64,000 nt of DNA from Hoplostethus atlanticus (GCA_034670405.1 JAXDDX010000052.1:1612001-1676000); one strand, 5' to 3'. Shown: positions 35,432-42,003, numbered from the stretch's first letter. Translations and numbers: made by a program. The notes: generated from the letters alone by a model not told the origin.

Positions 35432-38400
35432 AGATGTCTCTGAAGTTTCACAGCCCGGCTATTGTGCATTCCCAATGTAATGAATTGATATTAAATTTAC
35501 CAGCTAAAGCCTGAGCTTTAGCACAGAACAGCACAGAGCACAATATTGCTTTCATATTTTGTTTCATAAGGGTCATTCAGCAAGTGTAAGGGAGATCAAA
35601 CAGGTCAGAAGTGAAGAAGCTCTAAGTTAGACTGAAAGTAATTGATGTTAACAGAGTTCTAGAGTGCCGTTTTCGTTTTTTTTTTAAATTATATTAACTT
35701 ATGTATTTTAAGTTTAACATGTTAACTCTACTGTATCCTTTCAAGCCCACACAATGGAGTATGATGAGCGCAGATTAGATGGTAAGTGTCATTTAGCTGT
35801 TTCCCCCACCCCCCTACACATTCAGACTGCCTAATGATTTTAAAGGGGGCGATTACTGCTAACGGTGATAAAAGCTTGTGAAGTGCACTTAACTGCACTG
35901 AGCGACTTGGAATGACACTGGGGTATTCTCTTTCGCTGCTGCTAGAAGAAAACCCTGCAGAAAGTCTTATTTTCTCTTATGGACCTTTATAATGAAACAG
36001 CAGGTTTTATAGTGGGTTTAATACAGTATATTCTATGGTTATGAAACATGAGGAACGAAAGTTTCAAAAAAATAAAATTCTAACCCTAACCCTAATAAAA
36101 TACAACATGTCCTCTTTCTCTCTCCACTAGTGGCTACTGCAGACTTAAGAATGGAGGGAGTCCATATAGCGCTTGCTGTCTTCATCCCTGTCACCTTCCT
36201 CCTTGTCATCATCTTCGGGATCTACCTCTACTTCTCAAAGTGGGTTCATATGACCAGTGGTGGAAGGACACAAATCCTTTACTTAAAGTAGTAATCTGTG
36301 ACATTTTCATAGAAATAAGTATCAATTTTGCCCCTCTCTATCACTGATTGATATAACACAATAGTGATTCATCCTGTAGTCAGTTCATGAAAGCTTTTCC
36401 ATTTGCCGGTGTCAGGTAGGTCTTTCAGGTAGGTCTTTCCTCTGGCTCACAGGAAGTGATGCGTTTTACATATCCGGTTTGTTTGTGATAAATAGAAGAA
36501 GAAGAGCAGCGATAGCCACCATGGCTGAACAGACAAAGAAAGGAGCGCCACCTACAGAAACTCAAACTGCATCAACAGAAAATCCAGGGAGAAAGACGTC
36601 ACAGTACTGGACACACTGTTTGATTGACAGGTGATCTCTGGGAAGAGCAGTGAGAAACACCACAGCAATGAGGCTGAGAGACAAAGATGGAGACAAAAAC
36701 TCTTATTTTCTACAGTCTATGGGATTAGTGAAAGTAAAAAATATTCTGATAGAATATTACTGCAGTAAAAGTCCTGTGTTCAAAATCTTTTGTCAAGAAG
36801 TCTAAGTATTTGCTATTAAATGCATTTAAATGTAAAAGTAAAAATGTATGATCTGCAAGTTTGATCTGTAAGATATTCTTGTGTTTGATTGTTTGTTTTT
36901 AAGGCCTTTGCGGTGCTTACAGCTGACTGGCTCAGACTTGTAAACTTGAAAATACACAATCATTCTTAATTCATCACTAGCTTTGTTTGTACAATATTTG
37001 AACTAGTAACATAAGAAGGTGTCTGATAAATGGAGCGTAGTAAAAGAGATATTTTCTTCTCAGAATTTAATAAACATATATAGAAATATTTATACATAGA
37101 AATATAAATGCCGCTACAATGAAATTACTCAAGTGGTGCCTCAAGCACAGTAATCCATCCCTCCAATATGCTGGTGTCTCGCAGAACTAATAGATTTCAG
37201 GAAATATAAAAACAATTACTTATTTTTTATATCCAACTATGTATGGTTTTTATGCATAGAAATGTACCTCAGATACATTTTATTATTAACAATTAAAACC
37301 AAGTTGAAAAATTAACTAACTACCTAAATAAAGAAATAAATCAAACATTTAGGTACTTGGAAGGACAGGTTCTTGATATGTTCAGTGAATAAAAAAATAA
37401 ATCACATTTTATATATAGAGCACATTTCATACAACAGTGTAACCCAACGTGCTTTACAGACATGGATACAAACAGATCAGGGTCAGGAAAAAGATAGCTG
37501 AGAAGGCCTATTTTGGACTACAGTATCCCAAAAATAGCTTGGTTAGTTAGGATCCAGGCTTTTACCACACAGGGAAGAAAGAGACTTGAGTATAGAAGCC
37601 CAGAAATAGGTACTGTTTGACATTAAAGGTATTTTGAAAGTTTATTGACTTCCTGTGCTCAAGAGTTTTGTCCGCTACATGATGGACAATGCTGTTATTC
37701 CACACCCTGATACGTAACATCGTTATCCAGTTTTTCCTCCATTTTCATAAACTGTCTCTGTTTTGGTTTAGGGTCCAGTGGAAGCCTCTACGGCTCCCCC
37801 TGTCCTCCACTTTACCCTACGACCACATCACTGGAGAGTCCACCTTTGACAACTCTGTTTACGAGACAACGGTAAGTCATTGTGTGCTCCTACTCTCCTA
37901 GCATGAAAAGCATACACAATTCTGTAAATAATGAGTATCCAATACCACAAGAACTACTACAGAGCATCTAAAGAATAGGATGTTTTCTCCTGTGTTTGTT
38001 GTTGAGTCCTGCAACCTCTTGCACTAACTCAACATTTTTCCACCCTATTAGTGATAGGGGAAATTGTACATAGGTTTTACCCTGTCGAAATTAATGGTTA
38101 CACCACTTGATGTCACTATTTTTCTCTGTATTAGTTACATCTACTTGTATACATGTACGTTTCCATAGCATACCTAATTGTTTGGTGGTGTTAATTTAGC
38201 TTGGTTTAGCTTGGTTTTGGTTGCTCTATCACATAAGTTAGCTAACATTAACTTAGGCTATCATTAATTGGGGCAGGAAAAATTGATTTTGGCCACATGT
38301 TATTGCCCACAGGAGGCGAAAATGTCACTCTCTGCAATAATGTTTCGGTTAGTGGTCCCTTTACGCTCTACTACTTAGGATGTACCTTACATCTCCATGG

Positions 38401-40647
38401 TGCTACTAAACAAAGACGCTTCAGTTGGTGCGAAAGGCGGCCGACCCTTTAAATTTATGACTATCGTTCAAGTCCCTGTCTTAGATGATGCACAAATAGC
38501 ACCATCTACTTTGCAGGCTCAGGCTCCCATGGCTTTTATGAAGAAAAAACCTGAACAGAGATATTCAAATTCTCTTCAATGTTGTTGTCCGTGCGTCATG
38601 TTGCATACCATAGCCATGTATAGTTACAATGAAAAATGTTGCATCTTATTTTTTCCTGCTTGAGGGTGAAAGTCAAAGTGGCCAACATATCATCCACAAA
38701 ACGGGCTGGTAAGCACTAAAGCCATGAAAATAGCATAGAGCCTTCTTCCACCTCGCAAATCCCCATAATCCTCGGCACCAAAATTGCATTGCACTGCTTG
38801 ATTGTTACCAACATGCCCCCTACTGCACCTCTCCCCCCGCTTAGGTGCAGTCAAGTTCATGGCAGGTCAAGAAAAAAAAACCTGTGTGCCTGACGAAAAA
38901 TGGCGCTTTGCCGGTCCAAAGCCCTGTCAAATAAAATAGAGCCCTATATATTAATGATTTGCCCCTCTGTTGATGTATCCTCAGGTAACAAATGCTAACA
39001 TTAGTCCACCACCCACCCCCTTACCCATCCTCCAAAACAGCCTGTAGTCCTTTAAGCATTTACAGAAATATACCAGGTTTTTGGGAGATTGTCCCAGTGG
39101 TCAACTTAGCCATTGAGTGATGAGAGCATAGACACCAAAATCATTCATGTGTCCCCAGTAGATCTTTGGCTCCGGAGCTCAGTTTAGCATAAAGTGAGTG
39201 ATAATAGGCCGCTAGCATTATTTAAAGTAATGAAACTGTAGTAATAAAAAGTTGTTAGGGTTTTTTATTATATGGCCTGTAGCTTCATAATGTTTTAAAA
39301 AAAGAAACATGATTGACTGATGTAGACAGGTTTATGCCAATACATTGAAAAACGAGTGCTGCTGTGCAGTTTTGGGATAGTGAATGGCTGTATTCAGGTT
39401 ATATTACCCTTTGAATTTGATTTGTTTTTGAGCTAAGGCCCCGTCCACACTAAGCCGTTTAAATTTGAAAACGCATACTTATTTCTCCGTTCTGGTCTTA
39501 CGTCCACACTACGCCTAGCTTTTCCGACCCCACGAAAATGGAGCTTTCCGAAAACGCTTTTCAGATTTAAACGGCTTATAGTGTAGACATAGCCTAAGGC
39601 ACGTTCCGCCATGCAGTGAGTGAATGGAGAGGGAGGAAAAAACGTCCTCTTTCCCCACTAATGCACGAAAGCAACGCCTTTACCCGTGCCCGCAATCCTG
39701 AACCCGTGTTCTGGACAGAAAGACATGTTTCACTTTTTAGGAAAAGTGACGCAGGGCACCCATTAAACAGTAACTTTGCATGGCCTTAGATACCGAAAAA
39801 TAAATACACATTTATTTTACCATAGTAGCACAAAATGTAATAAGTGGCTCATTTTACCCCATTCTCCCCTACTATTCATTTAAATCACGAAAAATTGTGC
39901 CAGCCTGAAAATGAGGCTAAACTCTATTCCACAAATAAAACAATGGGTGATCTGAGTCCCCTCTCTCTATATCTATCTGGGATATGTTGCTGTAGCCATT
40001 TCAGGCTATGATGTTTTCTATCTGTCTTTAATATTTATTCACTCTTTTTCCTTTCCTCTTTCCATGCTGGCTCTCCTGAAGAACAATGAGGTGAGAAAGT
40101 TTAAATCCCATCCTGAACCGTCTCTATTCTCTATGCCTCAGGGTTATACTCCTTTCTCTTCTGTATTGCAAGACATTTAGGCAGCATGATCAGATTGTCT
40201 CTCCCATGTGTGCCTGCCCATGCTGCTAGTGTATATGCCAGTGTAGCTTGCAGTACTGATATATGCCACCAACAGGCAGTAATGGACAATGTTGCCAACA
40301 TTTCCTGTAAGCTTGTACAGTGGTTCACAAAGTGGGGTCTGAGGTCTCCCAGGGGTCCTTGAAGGGGTTCCAGGGGGTCCACAGCAAAATGAAGACTAGT
40401 TTATTTTTATTCAAAGTTAATTTACTAGAAATTACTCCAATTAGAGAATGTATAAGACTATTGTTGTCCTAGGTCTATTTGGGGGGTCCATGGCATGAAA
40501 ATGTCTGAGAACCCCTGATCGACTGAACCTGAAATCTTCATTCAGAATAGGTATTTGCCATCTTGCTGTATAGAGAGCTCTCTCTGTGACCCGCTGTGTG
40601 TATTCTCCTCTTTGCAGGAGACGAGAGAATACGAGGTTTCAATTTGA
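6767..40647 (+). CDS. sez6: SEZ6-family transmembrane protein (5'-partial, 14 exons)
   Basis: Seizure-related 6 type neuronal type I membrane protein; family members act at the neuronal surface in dendrite and synapse development and are BACE substrates (family knowledge). Exons: 6767-6952, 11060-11228, 14441-14607, 19928-20122, 20293-20431, 26690-26887, 28354-28548, 32620-32811, 34222-34416, 35746-35781, 36131-36239, 37772-37871, 40082-40090, 40618-40647. All phases join except for one extra base in exon 26690-26887. Domain order seen: Sushi1, CUB2, Sushi2, CUB3, Sushi3, Sushi4, Sushi5, a linker, one transmembrane helix, a cytoplasmic tail ending ETREYEVSI. About 639 codons are present, against roughly 644 residues of the 994-aa human protein from the same point. 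The signal peptide and CUB1 exons lie upstream of the window. Similarity is to SEZ6 rather than clearly to SEZ6L or SEZ6L2, and the phf12 and dhrs13 neighbours support SEZ6. Which teleost duplicate this is cannot be told. Confidence 0.9.
6953..7944. other. sez6 intron, no gene
   Basis: Unique-looking AT-rich intron with a (TG)n run at 7546-7585. A 104-codon open frame over the TG run is low-complexity and not supported as coding. Confidence 0.6.
7945..8070 (+). mobile_element. tRNA-derived SINE
   Basis: The head resembles a tRNA: an A-box-like CAGCTCAGCCGGTACAGCAT and a B-box-like GTGGGTTTGATCCC. A tail CCTTTGTAAGTCGGTTTGGA then TAAAAGCATCTGCTAAATGA follows. This head-tail layout is typical of polymerase III SINEs in teleosts. 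The exact family name is not asserted. Confidence 0.65.
8242..8377. repeat. Palindromic MITE, about 136 bp
   Basis: The left arm TGGGCTGACATCAACATCAC pairs with the right arm, which ends GGTTTTGGTGTCAGCCCA. The middle carries TTACCAACACCTACTAGTAA, related to an inverted fragment at 6507-6532. It is non-coding. Confidence 0.6.
8690..9350 (-). mobile_element. GC-rich LTR-like retroelement fragment
   Basis: A sharp GC-rich island in AT-rich intron. Read on the minus strand it has AATAAAACGGCCCTGCTGGC, a plausible polyadenylation signal in an LTR, and the plus-strand ends are TGCC...TACA. A related piece (CTGCAGCTGG, CTCTCCTGCATCCA) occurs at about 33340-33600. Overlapping open frames on both strands are GC-driven. 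Calling this a solo LTR is an inference. Confidence 0.35.
9975..10550 (-). mobile_element. Tc1/mariner-type element, internally deleted
   Basis: The ends TACACTATATGGCCAAAAGT and ACTTTTGCCCATATAGTGTA are inverted repeats with one mismatch. The minus strand codes the C-terminal half of a DDE transposase ([13 protein letters not shown], then [19 protein letters not shown]). The DNA-binding N-terminal half is missing because the right end abuts the middle of the frame. It is therefore a non-autonomous deletion derivative, nested in repeat family B. Confidence 0.85.
10053..10501 (-). pseudogene. Tc1-type transposase fragment
   Basis: About 150 codons on the minus strand from [19 protein letters not shown] through [26 protein letters not shown] and [12 protein letters not shown]. 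This is the C-terminal catalytic part including the distal acidic-residue motif (SPDPNPIE). The N-terminal helix-turn-helix and first acidic residue are absent. Confidence 0.8.
11060..11228 (+). CDS. sez6: sez6 exon: CUB2, first half
   Basis: Acceptor CTCTCAG, donor CG|GTAAGT, 169 nt, phase 1 in and 2 out. It reads [20 protein letters not shown], then [18 protein letters not shown] and [14 protein letters not shown], nearly identical to the human SEZ6 CUB2 start. The exon begins just after a dispersed repeat that ends near 11035. Confidence 0.92.
11262..11800. repeat. MITE family A, two adjoining degraded copies
   Basis: 11262-11495 has GTCAATATTGGCC, TGTTGTCCACCTCTGATATA and CCAATATATCTGTTGGGCCC. 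11570-11800 has GACAAGAATACAATTCTGGG and TCAATCCAAAAACATTGGTA. Both match other family A copies in opposite orientation. Confidence 0.55.
12442..12773. repeat. 45-bp minisatellite, about 7.4 units
   Basis: The unit begins CATAGTGTATGCTAAAGTGT and ends TACTATCACTCAA; period 45. A few units have TATCATGG for TAGCATGG, and the second unit has extra A residues. Since 45 is a multiple of three, open frames run through it on both strands. These are not taken as genes. Confidence 0.9.
12990..13800 (+). mobile_element. L2-type LINE relic, sense strand
   Basis: Conceptual pieces in changing frames resemble the region between endonuclease and reverse transcriptase of L2-type LINEs: [28 protein letters not shown], then [19 protein letters not shown], and [13 protein letters not shown] at the end. 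Many frameshifts and stops are present, so it is a dead copy. It is intronic in sez6. Confidence 0.6.
13805..14010 (-). repeat. Probable Tc1/mariner-like fragment
   Basis: CCTTTAGCAGCAATAACTTC then CAACCAAACGTTTCCTGTGG and TTTTGGACCATTCC are recalled as part of a widespread vertebrate mariner-like repeat. No intact frame. Assignment is by recall only. Confidence 0.4.
14026..15120. repeat. Inverted repeat arms flanking a sez6 exon
   Basis: The left arm at about 14026-14110 contains CCTTATAATGCCTTATGAGC then AGCACTT. The right arm at about 15040-15120 contains the reverse complement AAGTGCTGCTCATAAGGCAT then TATAAGG. Between them lies the 167-nt CUB2 exon. They could be two insertions of one repeat in opposite orientation. 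Confidence 0.6.
14441..14607 (+). CDS. sez6: sez6 exon: CUB2, second half
   Basis: Acceptor CTTCTAG, donor CAAG|GTAGGC, 167 nt, phase 2 in and 1 out. It reads [20 protein letters not shown], then [17 protein letters not shown] and TGIAIRYQ, completing the CUB2 fold. An inverted pair of repeat arms at about 14026-14110 and 15040-15120 flanks this exon. Confidence 0.92.
15220..15925 (+). repeat. Dispersed repeat family B copy
   Basis: Shared blocks include CACATTGGCAGCCCCACATA, GTCCAGCTTTCTCTGGAGGG and, further on, CATAAACATCTTGCCCAGCC. The middle (about 15460-15820) is unlike other copies and T-rich. No coding sense. Confidence 0.5.
16000..17450. other. sez6 intron, no gene
   Basis: Apart from a short CA/TG-like stretch near 16085-16120 I see no repeat, exon or regulatory site. 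Open frames of up to 155 codons here lack recognisable domains. Confidence 0.5.
17455..17515 (+). repeat. SINE tail fragment
   Basis: CCTTTGTAAGTCGCTTTGGA then TAAAAGCGTCTGCTAAATGA, followed by TGTAATGTAATGTAAT. It is the same tail as in the 7945-8070 SINE. The tRNA-like head is not recognisable. Confidence 0.6.
17586..17900 (+). repeat. Dispersed repeat family C
   Basis: CTCTGATTGATATACCACAA then CAGTTCATGAAAGCTTTTAC recur at about 36345-36410 (CACTGATTGATATAACACAA, CAGTTCATGAAAGCTTTTCC). The element type is unknown. Confidence 0.45.
17930..19530. other. sez6 intron, no gene
   Basis: I see no exon, structured RNA or clear repeat in this stretch. It is AT-rich intron. Confidence 0.5.
19540..19700. 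repeat. GACTTG-rich dispersed repeat
   Basis: Repeated GACTTGA/GACTTGC words around ACTCGAGTCACAAAAAATCA, a pattern I recall as common in teleost genomes. It is non-coding. Confidence 0.45.
19928..20122 (+). CDS. sez6: sez6 exon: Sushi/CCP domain 2
   Basis: Acceptor TCTGCAG, donor CGAG|GTTTGT, 195 nt, phase 1 to 1. It reads [18 protein letters not shown], then [15 protein letters not shown] and [11 protein letters not shown], close to human SEZ6. A second AG nine bases downstream (after CCTTTGCAG) is a possible alternative in-frame acceptor. Confidence 0.92.
20293..20431 (+). CDS. sez6: sez6 exon: CUB3, first half
   Basis: Acceptor TGTTGCAG, donor AAGT|GTATGT, 139 nt, phase 1 to 2. It reads [20 protein letters not shown], then [20 protein letters not shown], nearly identical to human SEZ6 CUB3. 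The following intron is about 6.3 kb and contains a Tc1-like relic. Confidence 0.92.
20432..24110. other. Large sez6 intron, first part
   Basis: No exon found. It holds a G run at 20940-20951, (TC)n at 21163-21186, a pair of related segments at 22917-22995 and 23450-23525 (both with ATCATAAAAAGAATAGTT), and a GGGTTAGGGTTAGG scrap at about 23592. The rest appears unique. Confidence 0.5.
24113..24840 (-). repeat. MITE family A copy followed by repeat family B copy
   Basis: 24113-24400 has GTTGTCCACCTCTGATATGA, TACACTGGTTGTCTATAGGA and TCAGATTTCACACA of family A. 24405-24840 has TATTCCTGCGGATAAACG, AGCTACAATGGAGTTTGATG and GACTGGAAAA of family B, seen also at 50040-50480 and in reverse at 9830-9965. 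Confidence 0.5.
25225..26475 (+). mobile_element. Degraded Tc1-like transposon
   Basis: About 1.25 kb. Transposase remnants read in changing frames: GHNQNTMFG region, [20 protein letters not shown], then [13 protein letters not shown]. The WGCFS and SPALNPI motifs are Tc1 hallmarks. Frameshifts and stops show it is dead. The ends (ACAGTCGTGATTGAAAGTTT...GAAAGTATTTGTGCCTGT) are only roughly inverted. Confidence 0.75.
26690..26887 (+). CDS. sez6: sez6 exon: CUB3, second half, with a +1 frameshift
   Basis: Acceptor TTCTCCAG, donor TTTTTTG|GTAAGG. It reads [20 protein letters not shown], then [20 protein letters not shown] and VTIQFQSDP. An extra base in the run at 26834-26838 then shifts the frame. 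In the shifted frame the remainder ([16 protein letters not shown]) is intact up to the correct donor. The exon is 198 nt where its phases (2 in, 1 out) need 197. The coding sense on both sides and good splice sites suggest a sequence error or a single-base polymorphism rather than an old pseudogene. Confidence 0.88.
26955..27215 (+). repeat. MITE family A copy
   Basis: It contains TTTTTGGATTGAAACTGACA, CAGGTTAAGAGCTTCC and CTGCATCATATTCATCATAT, characteristic of family A. The ends are degraded. The segment 27230-27640 following it is purine-rich (GAGA/AGGA) intron. Confidence 0.55.
27935..28250 (-). repeat. MITE family A copy, reverse orientation
   Basis: It carries ACTACACTGGTTGTCTATGG, TTTTCCACCCTGACAAGAAT then ACAATTGTGGGGGAAACACT, and CGACTATCGGCAGCTTAAAT, in the order expected for the reverse of the long variant at 42004-42255. 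It ends about 100 bp before the Sushi3 exon. Confidence 0.55.
28354..28548 (+). CDS. sez6: sez6 exon: Sushi/CCP domain 3
   Basis: Acceptor CTTCTAAAG, donor GAGAG|GTGATC, 195 nt, phase 1 to 1. It reads [20 protein letters not shown], then [14 protein letters not shown] and [17 protein letters not shown], almost the human SEZ6 sequence. Confidence 0.92.
28846..31000 (-). mobile_element. L2-type LINE relic, antisense to sez6, with nested hAT
   Basis: On the minus strand the reverse transcriptase box [13 protein letters not shown] is followed by [16 protein letters not shown] and FGPPWA. Upstream pieces give [34 protein letters not shown] and, beyond the hAT insertion, [19 protein letters not shown] remnants. 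FADD is the RT catalytic motif. There are many frame breaks. The hAT element at 29776-30409 splits it. Confidence 0.75.
29776..30409. mobile_element. hAT-type non-autonomous element with 8-bp target duplication
   Basis: The terminal repeats CATAGGTGCCGAT and ATCGGCGCGTATG are inverted with two mismatches. They are flanked on both sides by ATATCTAG (29768-29775 and 30410-30417). Subterminal GTGGGTGCTC and GAGCACCCA are also inverted. 634 bp, no transposase frame. Confidence 0.85.
31080..31330 (+). repeat. MITE family A copy
   Basis: It has GATTAATTCATTCAGTGCAA, AGGTTAAGAGCTTCCAATAG, CAACTGGTGTTGAACC and an end AAAAAGGCCAATGTCAGCCC then ATATTGGTCTAAACCTA. A short ATA-type run at 31230-31255 interrupts it. 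Confidence 0.55.
31400..31780 (+). repeat. Dispersed repeat family B copy
   Basis: CCCAGAAATCCTGTAAGGTG, GAAGAGGTTCAGCCATTGTT and CATCTCAATTAGGGGGCATG match the 9355-11035 copy block for block. Confidence 0.55.
31869..31901. repeat. (CA)n microsatellite
   Basis: A CA run of about 33 bp. The following 31905-32619 is intron with no exon or repeat I can identify until the Sushi4 exon. Confidence 0.85.
32620..32811 (+). CDS. sez6: sez6 exon: Sushi/CCP domain 4
   Basis: Acceptor CATCCAG, donor CTGC|GTAGGT, 192 nt, phase 1 to 1. It reads [19 protein letters not shown], then [19 protein letters not shown] and [11 protein letters not shown] nested MITE pair begins only about 15 bp past the donor. 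Confidence 0.92.
32822..33130 (+). repeat. MITE family A copy split by a hAT MITE
   Basis: Left part GATATGGGTTTTTGAAGGTC and ATTTTTAGATTGATCTAGAC; right part TTAGATTGAAACTACCGATA and ATATCTTTAAATATCC. The insertion at 32881-33049 separates them. Confidence 0.7.
32881..33049. mobile_element. hAT MITE, 169 bp, with 8-bp target duplication
   Basis: The termini CAGTGGTGCCCAACCCAGTC and ACTGGATTGGACACCACTG are inverted repeats extending over about 33 bp. The flanks are ATCTAGAC at 32873-32880 and 33050-33057. No coding capacity. It is nested in MITE family A. Confidence 0.9.
33817..34141 (+). repeat. MITE family A, long variant
   Basis: The start AAGTGATATGGGTTTTTGAA and the end CAAAACCTATATCAGCTGAA are imperfect inverted repeats. 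The interior AATATCTTTAAATTTGACCA and TTTCCATGCC match other copies. It ends about 80 bp before the Sushi5 exon. Confidence 0.6.
34222..34416 (+). CDS. sez6: sez6 exon: Sushi/CCP domain 5
   Basis: Acceptor CCCCTCCAG, donor AGAG|GTGAGG, 195 nt, phase 1 to 1. It reads [16 protein letters not shown], then [15 protein letters not shown] and [18 protein letters not shown]. The CVPGHPS motif is shared with human SEZ6 Sushi5. Confidence 0.92.
34417..35745. other. sez6 intron, no gene
   Basis: Mostly unique AT-rich sequence. A (TG)n run of about 41 bp at 35389-35429 is the only clear repeat. Confidence 0.6.
35746..35781 (+). CDS. sez6: sez6 small juxtamembrane exon
   Basis: A 36-nt exon, acceptor TTTCAAG, donor GATG|GTAAGT, phase 1 to 1. 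It encodes [12 protein letters not shown] between Sushi5 and the membrane helix, where human SEZ6 has a longer linker. Because it is in frame on both sides it could be a cassette exon. Confidence 0.75.
36131..36239 (+). CDS. sez6: sez6 transmembrane exon
   Basis: Acceptor CTCCACTAG, donor TCAAA|GTGGGT, 109 nt, phase 1 to 2. It encodes [16 protein letters not shown], then the hydrophobic helix [19 protein letters not shown], followed by SK. This corresponds to the single membrane span of SEZ6. Confidence 0.88.
36245..36830. repeat. Composite of dispersed repeats including family C
   Basis: The outer parts (CCAGTGGTGGAAGGACACAA; AGTAAAAGTCCTGTGTTCAA) resemble a common teleost repeat also seen at 3840-3972. 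The inner part at 36345-36410 matches family C. The layout suggests one element inserted into the other. Confidence 0.45.
36840..37770. other. sez6 intron between membrane and tail exons
   Basis: AT-rich, no exon. 37395-37470 (AGAGCACATTTCATACAACA...AACGTGCTTTACAGACA) resembles a LINE 3' tail I recall from fish. Otherwise nothing seen. Confidence 0.45.
37772..37871 (+). CDS. sez6: sez6 cytoplasmic tail exon
   Basis: Acceptor TTGGTTTAG, donor ACAACG|GTAAGT, 100 nt, phase 2 to 0. It encodes [18 protein letters not shown], then [15 protein letters not shown]. The human counterpart reads ITIESAFDNPTYETG, so the NPxY-like motif has become NSVY here. Confidence 0.88.
37872..39430. other. sez6 intron, no gene
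   Basis: No supported exon. 39075-39400 shares words with 43020-43510 (CCCCAGTAGAT, TATGGCCTGTAG), so it may belong to a further low-copy repeat. Confidence 0.4.
39437..39594. repeat. Palindromic MITE (hAT-like)
   Basis: The arms GGCCCCGTCCACACTAAGCC and AAACGGCTTATAGTGTAGAC then ATAGCC are inverted repeats. The flanks share CTAAG. It is a non-coding element of a common teleost type. Confidence 0.65.
40082..40090 (+). CDS. sez6: sez6 candidate 9-nt microexon (Asn-Asn-Glu)
   Basis: AACAATGAG lies between CTCCTGAAG and GTGAGAAAG. It is preceded by a long pyrimidine tract (CTCTTTTTCC, TTTCCTCTTTCC) with a TGC about 16 bases before the acceptor AG. It is in frame with both neighbours: YETT + NNE + ETREYEVSI. 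It may be a regulated neuronal microexon. Skipping leaves an intact frame, so inclusion is not proven. Confidence 0.65.
40318..40517. repeat. hAT-like MITE, about 200 bp
   Basis: It begins CAGTGGTTCACAAAGTGGGG and ends GTCTGAGAACCCCTG, inverted termini. No clear 8-bp duplication can be read. A relative with a readable duplication lies at 63834-63980. Confidence 0.5.
40618..40647 (+). CDS. sez6: sez6 last coding exon, C-terminus ETREYEVSI
   Basis: Acceptor CTTTGCAG, then ETREYEVSI and stop TGA at 40645-40647. This ending is typical of SEZ6-family tails. The same exon in the -1 frame reads GDERI and continues open to 40703. The human SEZ6 isoform as I remember it stops right after GDERI. Confidence 0.88.
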   Translation, partial: ETREYEVSI

Positions 40648-41730
40648 AAGGACCGCTGTGTGTGTTTCAGCATGGACAGACAGGAAGCCGACTGGCCTTT
40701 TGAACATCTCGTCGCACTCATCCCACCGGTGACTCCCCTCCGGTTCCTGACGTCTCTCCCACCTTGTTCTCTGTATACCGAACATAAGCTCCTTCTCTTA
40801 CCCACAGAGGACAGCACACCACCCCATGCCCCCACCCCCCTCCACCCTGGAAAGGCTGGGCCACTGGATTATTTTTCTAGCCCTTTCAACAAGCAATGGT
40901 CCCGGCAGCGGTTTGTACAGTTTTTATTCCTGTGCTCGCATCCCGAAGACTTTCTGCGCCACATCTTCGGAAAGCAGAGGAAATCGATGCAGAGCTTGTG
41001 CCAACGACTGCATATAACCACAGATGTTATGTTGTGTTATGTACGTTATACATTATATGTCTCCCGCCCACCACTTAAAAGAACAATGTTTATGTGTTTA
41101 TGGATCGATGGGATATATATTAAAAGTAGGGTCTTAGAATTAAGCTTCACAAAAACAACGGAGACCTTTTCAAATCTCAAATCGAATGGGAATGTGCCCA
41201 CAAAATTGATGTAACTTGCTATGATAAAAAGATGAGAATGTGCCTTAAAAAGAAGGCTCTTAAGAAGCAATTTTAACATATACAGTATACCAATATACAT
41301 ATACATATACCAGTACATCAACTTCCCCTATTTCATCATATACAGAGCCCAATTTCCCAATGTGCAGTATTGAATGCAAGCCAAAAACAATTTGATTTTT
41401 TTTTGTTGACATCAATTGTCTGTTCCATTGCAAATACAGTTCAAACTGTTTTTTTGTGACACGCCGTATGTTTCTTTACTAATGAAAGGAAAAGGAAAAT
41501 GCAAACCACAATGATCTGTCATTCGTAATGCCACTGCCTGTTTGGAGATCGAGTCTAAATTTAGACCATTACTGTCATTTTAACATGTATTGTCTTACGA
41601 GAATATGTATTCAAGCAAGCTGGTGTGATGACAATGATGATAATTAACCTATTTTTGATTCATTGTACATAGTGTACTGATTAAGCTACTTCACAAACAT
41701 CTTCAATAAAAGTAATTGTTCAGAAAAAAA
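40648..41730 (+). other. sez6: sez6 3' untranslated region
   Basis: About 1.08 kb from the stop codon to just past the AATAAA at 41705. A 184-codon open frame here (40660-41214) shows no recognisable domain and begins inside the 3'UTR, so I treat it as chance. The distal part is AT-rich. Confidence 0.65.
41705..41710 (+). terminator. sez6: sez6 polyadenylation signal AATAAA
   Basis: A canonical AATAAA about 1.06 kb after the sez6 stop codon, followed about 30-45 bases later by a T/G-rich stretch (GGACCTCATTTGTCTT). It is the best candidate for the transcript end. An upstream AATAAA-less cleavage site cannot be excluded. Confidence 0.6.
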
Positions 41731-42003
41731 TGGATACTTGGACCTCATTTGTCTTATTTGCTAAATGACTTGTGTCTGTGAGTCAATAATGAGAGTATTT
41801 CTAGGTGAATGATTTTTGTCCATTTGCCTGATTGTGTGTGAAAATGAGTAATCCAATGCAGGTTTTGTTAAGACTTTGTAATCTAATTTTCATTATTCTT
41901 TCATAGGCATTTCTACCAATAATTACAATATTTTCTCTTTTTTTCTCATTTACCTAATGTTACGGATACATAAGAATTTCATATCTACATTAAAAAAAGA
42001 CAC

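Noticed and set aside
40660..41214. A 184-codon open frame after the sez6 stop
   Set aside because: It lies in the 3'UTR, has no known domain and lacks splice or start evidence; part of it is only the alternative frame of the last exon.
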